From Arsukibacterium tuosuense (GTDB taxonomy: Bacteria; Pseudomonadota; Gammaproteobacteria; Enterobacterales; Alteromonadaceae): DNA of 64,000 bases. The notes beneath the pieces are model-generated. The model had not been told where the DNA came from, did not search any database, and worked only from the letters and a program-made list of their open reading frames with translations. Made by a program: the position numbers and the translations under genes. Positions 61,807 to 64,000 of this stretch are shown here, in pieces. Positions within the stretch are counted from its first letter, which is position 1; each line of letters starts with the position of its first letter. The stretch lies in assembly GCF_900215315.1 (NCBI RefSeq), contig NZ_OBEB01000004.1, positions 186,001 through 250,000 of the forward strand, given 5' to 3'.

Positions 61807-63271
61807 CGGGTGTGCTGCTGCGCTTACGCTTGTAGTTGTTACGACGACGCTTTGGTCTGTCATGCGCTTCGCGGCCCAGGCTGTTTATCAGTTCCAGTTT
61901 TTCTGCATCATCCGCAAACTGAAATTGCTGCCACCAGCTGGCCAGTTCAGTCAGGCTGCCGCCTTCGGCTTCGGCGCGTAATTGCAGAAAGTCAAAGGCG
62001 CCGCGGAATTTGGTTTGCTCAAGCATTTTAAACGCCCGGCGTCCGCCGCGTTTGGTTAGCCGGTACTGCAGCGCCCAGATATCGCGCATGGTTAAGCTAA
62101 AGCGTTTGGGAATAGCGATAGTGCGCTGAATATCATCCAGCACTTCGGTCATCGCAATGTTCAGCGCGTCTATTTCATTTAAGCCGCTTTCAATCAACAG
62201 GGTCTGGCTGCGCAGCTCTACCGGGTACCACAGCATAGCGGCAAAAATAAAGGCCGGGGTGACCGGTTTATCAACCGCAACCCGTTGATCGGTATCCTGC
62301 AGGGCTCGGGTCACCAGAGTAAAGGCTTTACCTTCCGGTTCCTGTTTTATTATTTTCTCCAGCTGCGGCATTAACTGTTTTAATATTCGGGTATCGCGCA
62401 GCAACATAAAATTGTCGAACGCCTTACCGGCCAGCAGCATTTTTACCAGCTCATCAAATAAGCGTGGTGCCGGAATGTTTTTTAACAGCACGGCTAATTG
62501 ACTGATAGGCGTTAAGGCGTCAGGTGCAATCTCCATATTGAGCTTGGTAGCAAAGCGGATTGCTCTTAGCATCCGTACCGGATCTTCCCGGTAACGCACT
62601 TCGGGGTCGCCAATCAGCTCAATCCGCCGCGCCGCAATGTCGCGCATCCCGTTGGCAAAATCGTAGATAGCGAAGTCTTTTACCGAGTAGTACAGCGCAT
62701 TTATAGTGAAATCGCGCCGTTCGGCGTCTTCTTCAATACTGCCATAGACGTTGTCACGCAAAATCTGGCCATGGTCGCTTAAACTGGCGGTTTTTAGCTT
62801 GGGGGCGGTGTTTTCTTCATCATCAGCGCCGCTGTGATGACCACGAAAGGTAGCGACTTCAATTATTTCCCGGCCAAACACCACATGGGCCAGCCGAAAA
62901 CGGCGGCCAATCAGGCGACAGTTACGAAATACCTGTTTAACCTGTTCCGGGTGGGCATTGGTTACGACATCAAAGTCTTTTGGTTTTAAGCCCAGTAATA
63001 AATCGCGAATACAGCCACCTACCAGATAGGCTTCAAAGCCGGCGTCTTTTAACCGATACAGTACTTTTAAGGCACTGGGGCTGATATCGCGCCGCGATAC
63101 ACTGTGCTCACCCCGGGTAATAACCTGCATGGGAGGTAATATTGAGCTTGCTGACGCCTGGGCAATAGGGGCTGCGGCTGCAAGCGATTTGGCAGCAACA
63201 GGCTGTTGTTGGTTGTCGCCCTGAGGCTTACCGCTTAACGTTCTGCGGCAGAAATCTAACACGCGCGAAAT
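61799..63271 (-). CDS. pcnB: Poly(A) polymerase I
   Basis: PcnB adds 3' poly(A) tails that speed RNA decay. The nucleotidyltransferase core has LVGGCIRDLLLGLKPKDFDV and the RNA-binding NCRLIGRRFRLAHV and EVATFRGHH segments. A basic C-terminal tail (KRRRNNYKRKRSS) is present, as is usual. No ATG, GTG or TTG fits well. The Shine-Dalgarno AGGAGA (63281-63286) is correctly spaced for ATT at 63271 or ATA at 63274, and translation from there gives SRVLDFCRRTLSG, matching E. coli's TRVANFCRKVLS. E. coli pcnB is known to start at AUU. A GTG at 63292 is the alternative. The length is 490 aa with the ATT start. Confidence 0.92.
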   Translation of the reverse strand: MSRVLDFCRRTLSGKPQGDNQQQPVAAKSLAAAAPIAQASASSILPPMQVITRGEHSVSRRDISPSALKVLYRLKDAGFEAYLVGGCIRDLLLGLKPKDFDVVTNAHPEQVKQVFRNCRLIGRRFRLAHVVFGREIIEVATFRGHHSGADDEENTAPKLKTASLSDHGQILRDNVYGSIEEDAERRDFTINALYYSVKDFAIYDFANGMRDIAARRIELIGDPEVRYREDPVRMLRAIRFATKLNMEIAPDALTPISQLAVLLKNIPAPRLFDELVKMLLAGKAFDNFMLLRDTRILKQLMPQLEKIIKQEPEGKAFTLVTRALQDTDQRVAVDKPVTPAFIFAAMLWYPVELRSQTLLIESGLNEIDALNIAMTEVLDDIQRTIAIPKRFSLTMRDIWALQYRLTKRGGRRAFKMLEQTKFRGAFDFLQLRAEAEGGSLTELASWWQQFQFADDAEKLELINSLGREAHDRPKRRRNNYKRKRSSTPDA

Positions 63272-63384
63272 TATGATATCTCTCCTGAGCACTTGCCTGT
63301 TTGACTAGTGGCATTGGCATCTGACTTAAAAAAACGGCTAATAATACCGCAGCACACAACAAAAAAGAATTAATCTGGCTAAAA

Positions 63385-64000
63385 TCAGCCAAAATCGGGG
63401 GTTATTACTTCCCGTGCCGCCGGAATATTAGCAGGACGCCAGTTGGCAAGGGCGTAAATTAGCTGTTCCGGGGCCGGGGCTTGTTGTAACTCATCCGGCA
63501 ATACCAACCCCAATATTGCCAGCGCCCTGGCCAGGGTATAACTGACAGGCCAGTTACTTAAAGCGCTGGCATGGTTTTGTTTACTCAGTTTTTGGCCGGG
63601 TGCAGTAACCGCTAACGGCAAATGGCCATAAAGCGGTGGTTCGGCCCCAAGTAACTGAAACAAGTGCTGTTGCCGTGGGGTCATACTGAGTAAGTCGGCA
63701 CCGCGGATCACTTCCGTAACACCCTGATCCCAATCGTCCACTACCACTGCCAACTGATATGAGAACAAGCCATCCCGGCGCAGCAAAATGTAATCTTCCT
63801 GCGCCAGCGCCGGCTCGATCTGCTGCGGGCCGAGCAAAGTATCGATAAAATGACAGGCGACGCCAGCTGCATGCAAGCGCCAGCTCAACGGTGTCGGATT
63901 ATTTTTTTGCTGATGCAGGTTCAGGGTTGCACAGGTGCCCTGATACAGCCCGCCACCGCCATTAACTTGCTTGCGGCTGCACTGACAGCCATACACCAGG
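63385..64000 (-). CDS. gluQ: Glutamyl-Q tRNA(Asp) synthetase, 5' end outside window
   Basis: GluQRS attaches glutamate to the queuosine base of tRNA-Asp. The visible C-terminal 204 residues include the zinc-site start YGCQCSRKQV, the LAQEDYILLRRDGLFSYQLAVVVDDWDQGVTEVIRGADL core and the KLSKQN form of the KMSKS loop. It lacks the anticodon-binding domain of GluRS, as expected. The N-terminal HIGH region is beyond the right end. pcnB follows on the same strand after about 113 bases, as in E. coli. Confidence 0.95.
   Translation of the reverse strand, partial: LVYGCQCSRKQVNGGGGLYQGTCATLNLHQQKNNPTPLSWRLHAAGVACHFIDTLLGPQQIEPALAQEDYILLRRDGLFSYQLAVVVDDWDQGVTEVIRGADLLSMTPRQQHLFQLLGAEPPLYGHLPLAVTAPGQKLSKQNHASALSNWPVSYTLARALAILGLVLPDELQQAPAPEQLIYALANWRPANIPAAREVITPDFG

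Overview
The window is a 64 kb piece of a gammaproteobacterial chromosome, most likely from an Alteromonadales/Chromatiaceae-type marine or freshwater genus such as Rheinheimera, Alishewanella or Arsukibacterium. That placement is inferred from family content and gene order: a MotX flagellar-motor gene between purA and rnr, TIGR03899, DUF2333, DUF2959 and TIGR04219 proteins, PanP, and E. coli-like neighbourhoods. No phage, insertion sequence, CRISPR array or rRNA is visible. Genes are densely packed and no gene-free stretch exceeds about 250 bases.

Layout. 1-4.5 kb: the 3' end of groEL, small unknown secreted proteins, a MerC-type membrane protein behind a candidate Zur operator, and a glycerophosphodiesterase. 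3.6-16 kb: a conserved housekeeping block (psd, rsgA, orn, tRNA-Gly, queG, tsaE, amiC-like amidase, mutL, miaA, hfq, hflX, hflK, hflC). 16-28 kb: a kynureninase-like PLP enzyme, purA, an S41 lipoprotein protease, motX, rnr, rlmB, the rpsF-priB-rpsR-rplI operon, then dnaB-alr. 28-39 kb: cheX, zur, dusA, two tiny envelope genes behind a sigma54-like promoter, a PCuAC copper chaperone, a DUF2333 protein, an outer-membrane barrel, a degenerate BarA-like hybrid protein, a TIGR03899 protein and a REC-DUF3369-GGDEF-EAL phosphodiesterase. 39-47 kb: ppa, fbp, mpl, ubiX, a YadGH-type ABC exporter and panP. 47-51.5 kb: frdABCD on the minus strand behind a UbiA-family prenyltransferase. 51.6-58.5 kb: a DUF2959 lipoprotein, a small membrane protein, two coupled SLC13-type transporters with RCK_C domains, and a cytochrome b561 plus periplasmic catalase-like peroxidase pair. 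58.7-64 kb: a DUF72 protein, panC, panB, folK, pcnB and the start of gluQ, all on the minus strand.

How the genes fit together. Pantothenate synthesis is split between panBC and panP, which probably supplies beta-alanine since no panD is visible here. The prenyltransferase next to frdABCD suggests quinone supply for anaerobic fumarate respiration. Zur, encoded in the window, may control the MerC-like gene. MotX and CheX are flagellar and chemotaxis genes embedded among housekeeping genes.

Most of the window is conserved core genome. The less explained parts are the Zur-box/merC pair, the two tiny genes at 30.7-31.1 kb, the degenerate hybrid sensor, the tandem RCK_C transporters, the possibly frameshifted small secretory gene at 1.4-1.76 kb, and the apparently non-AUG start of pcnB.
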